Below, piece by piece: positions 33,243 to 33,887 of a stretch of DNA of 33,887 bases. Every line of letters starts with the position of its first letter. The stretch's first letter is position 1. The notes under the pieces were generated by a model. It saw only the letters and a program-made list of their open reading frames with translations, did not search any database and was not told where the DNA came from. The stretch covers positions 1 to 33,887 of the forward strand of contig JANQMH010000012.1 of the NCBI GenBank assembly GCA_028280195.1, read 5' to 3'. This DNA is from Exilibacterium sp. (GTDB taxonomy: Bacteria > Pseudomonadota > Gammaproteobacteria > Pseudomonadales > Cellvibrionaceae). Position numbers and translations under genes: made by a program.

Positions 33243-33778
33243 AAGCAGCCTGTGTCGTTGCTGTTTTTTCTAAACGGAGAGCGGCCTCGCGGACAGGGCA
33301 GGCACGAAACTGAGTGTGCCTGGAGGCGTTGCCGAACGGCTTCAGGCAATCGATTGTAAGAGAATTCACAGCGCGATGCTACCAACGACGGCTGCCATCG
33401 GTCCACAATATGCGACAGGCTGCATATCATCATGTAACAGGTTGTTACTATACGCGCCTGGTATAACCTTTTTTACAAAATGGTTTTACTCGCATGACGG
33501 ATGTCGTGCACGCGTTTACTGACAATGCCGCCAACAGACAATGCCGCCAACATATGGCCGCCGTCGTTTCAGCTGCAGCGATGCGTCCTGGTTTTTTACA
33601 ACAGGATTTCGACATGAGTAGACTGACTGCGGCCAGCGATTCCACCGATATCATGACTTTGGCCGCAACGAGTCGCTTTGATGCAGATGAAATCACACAG
33701 ATACTGCCGCATTCGTTGGCCTGGCATCTTTTATTATTTGCCGGTATCAAAAAGTGGGTTTAATGGGACAATATTTTA
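33243..33778. other. Gene-poor region between gltS and the ubiquinone hydroxylase gene
   Basis: No recognisable gene lies here. A 6-base inverted repeat with a 3-base loop (GTAACA / TGTTAC, 33434-33448) overlaps a second dyad (TATAC at 33449-33453 and GTATA at 33461-33465, extended by GGTT and AACC with a bulge) that ends in six Ts (33469-33474). This could be a weak plus-strand terminator, or on the minus strand part of the gltS promoter: TATAGT lies at plus 33447-33452. Small open frames occur on both strands at 33448-33763; none has a known domain. Confidence 0.4.
33494..33763 (+). CDS. Doubtful small ORF
   Basis: An 89-residue frame with no recognisable domain, signal peptide or membrane helix. 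Its composition (Ala, Asp, Thr and Met rich) does not look clearly coding, no Shine-Dalgarno precedes the ATG, and a 100-residue frame overlaps it on the other strand. The start lies 20 bases after the T6 run at 33469-33474. It is listed only because it is the longest plus-strand frame in an otherwise empty stretch. Confidence 0.15.
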   Translation: MTDVVHAFTDNAANRQCRQHMAAVVSAAAMRPGFLQQDFDMSRLTAASDSTDIMTLAATSRFDADEITQILPHSLAWHLLLFAGIKKWV

Positions 33779-33887
33779 CTAAAGCCCCATCGCCTGCCTG
33801 ACCAGCGCATTTTTCAACAGCGGCAGCGAGTCCAGTTTGGACATACCGCTATTGCGCAGCCAGCGCAACGGCAGATCGCGGGCGCCG
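33779..33887 (-). CDS. UbiH/UbiF/VisC-family FAD-dependent hydroxylase, C-terminal end only
   Basis: The minus-strand frame is open from the right window edge to a TAG at 33779-33781 and encodes the last 35 residues. The tail RWLRNSGMSKLDSLPLLKNA followed by LVRQAMGL is typical of the C terminus of ubiquinone-biosynthesis monooxygenases of the UbiH/UbiF/UbiI/VisC family. Which member it is cannot be told from this fragment. The N-terminal part lies outside the window. Confidence 0.7.
   Translation of the reverse strand, partial: GARDLPLRWLRNSGMSKLDSLPLLKNALVRQAMGL

Noticed and set aside
33448-33750. Minus-strand 100-residue frame in the gene-poor region
   Set aside because: Cys/Ala-rich with no motif and no ribosome binding site, and overlapped by an equally doubtful frame on the other strand.

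Overview
The window is chromosomal DNA of a GC-rich gammaproteobacterium, most likely from the Pseudomonas/Cellvibrionales side of the class. This rests on gene content and order: gpmI-envC-ctpA-yibQ facing yibN-grxC-secB, a hisB-hisH-hisA-hisF block, a GspA/GspB pair, and protein sequences of gammaproteobacterial type. No rRNA, tRNA, CRISPR array, insertion sequence, integrase or phage gene was seen, so this is mostly core genome with some accessory genes.

Layout. (1) 166-6018: a membrane-anchored c-di-GMP enzyme (7TM-DISM, PAS, GGDEF, EAL), then a two-gene unit of a membrane-tethered FMN/glutamate-synthase-like protein and a CPA1-type Na+/H+ antiporter. (2) 6025-9508: a cytochrome P450 on the minus strand, divergent from an AraC-type regulator that is translationally coupled to azlC and azlD, a branched-chain amino acid exporter. 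(3) 9533-18950: the conserved envelope/housekeeping block. secB, grxC and yibN read leftward. gpmI, envC, ctpA and yibQ read rightward, with gspA and gspB sitting between envC and ctpA. (4) 19148-23396: a small DUF6316-like gene, hisF, a PilZ gene on the opposite strand, hisA, hisH, hisB, and a STAS-domain protein. (5) 23491-29176: an XRE/MmyB-like regulator divergent from a probable glycan or glycolipid modification cluster (GT4 glycosyltransferase, SAM methyltransferase, alpha/alpha-toroid protein, second methyltransferase, hexapeptide acyltransferase). (6) 29229-33887: a large M14 metallopeptidase, the Na+/glutamate symporter GltS, a gene-poor stretch, and the C-terminal end of a UbiH/UbiF-family hydroxylase running off the window.

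How the genes work together. The central block links export (SecB), thiol redox (GrxC) and cell-wall remodelling (EnvC activating amidases, CtpA, YibQ). GspA/GspB, which insert the type II secretin through peptidoglycan, fit that theme although the other T2SS genes are not here. Two c-di-GMP-related proteins (the GGDEF-EAL protein and the PilZ protein) lie in the window but are not adjacent.

The most unusual signal is not a protein. Degenerate tandem arrays with a strict 7-base period (consensus near TAGTNNC, with an ACT core on the other strand) fill the azlD/secB junction and the yibN/grxC spacer, and a weaker array lies just before gspA. In the first, the heptads supply the last codons and stop codons of both azlD and secB. 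In the second, they occupy the position where the grxC ribosome binding site should be.
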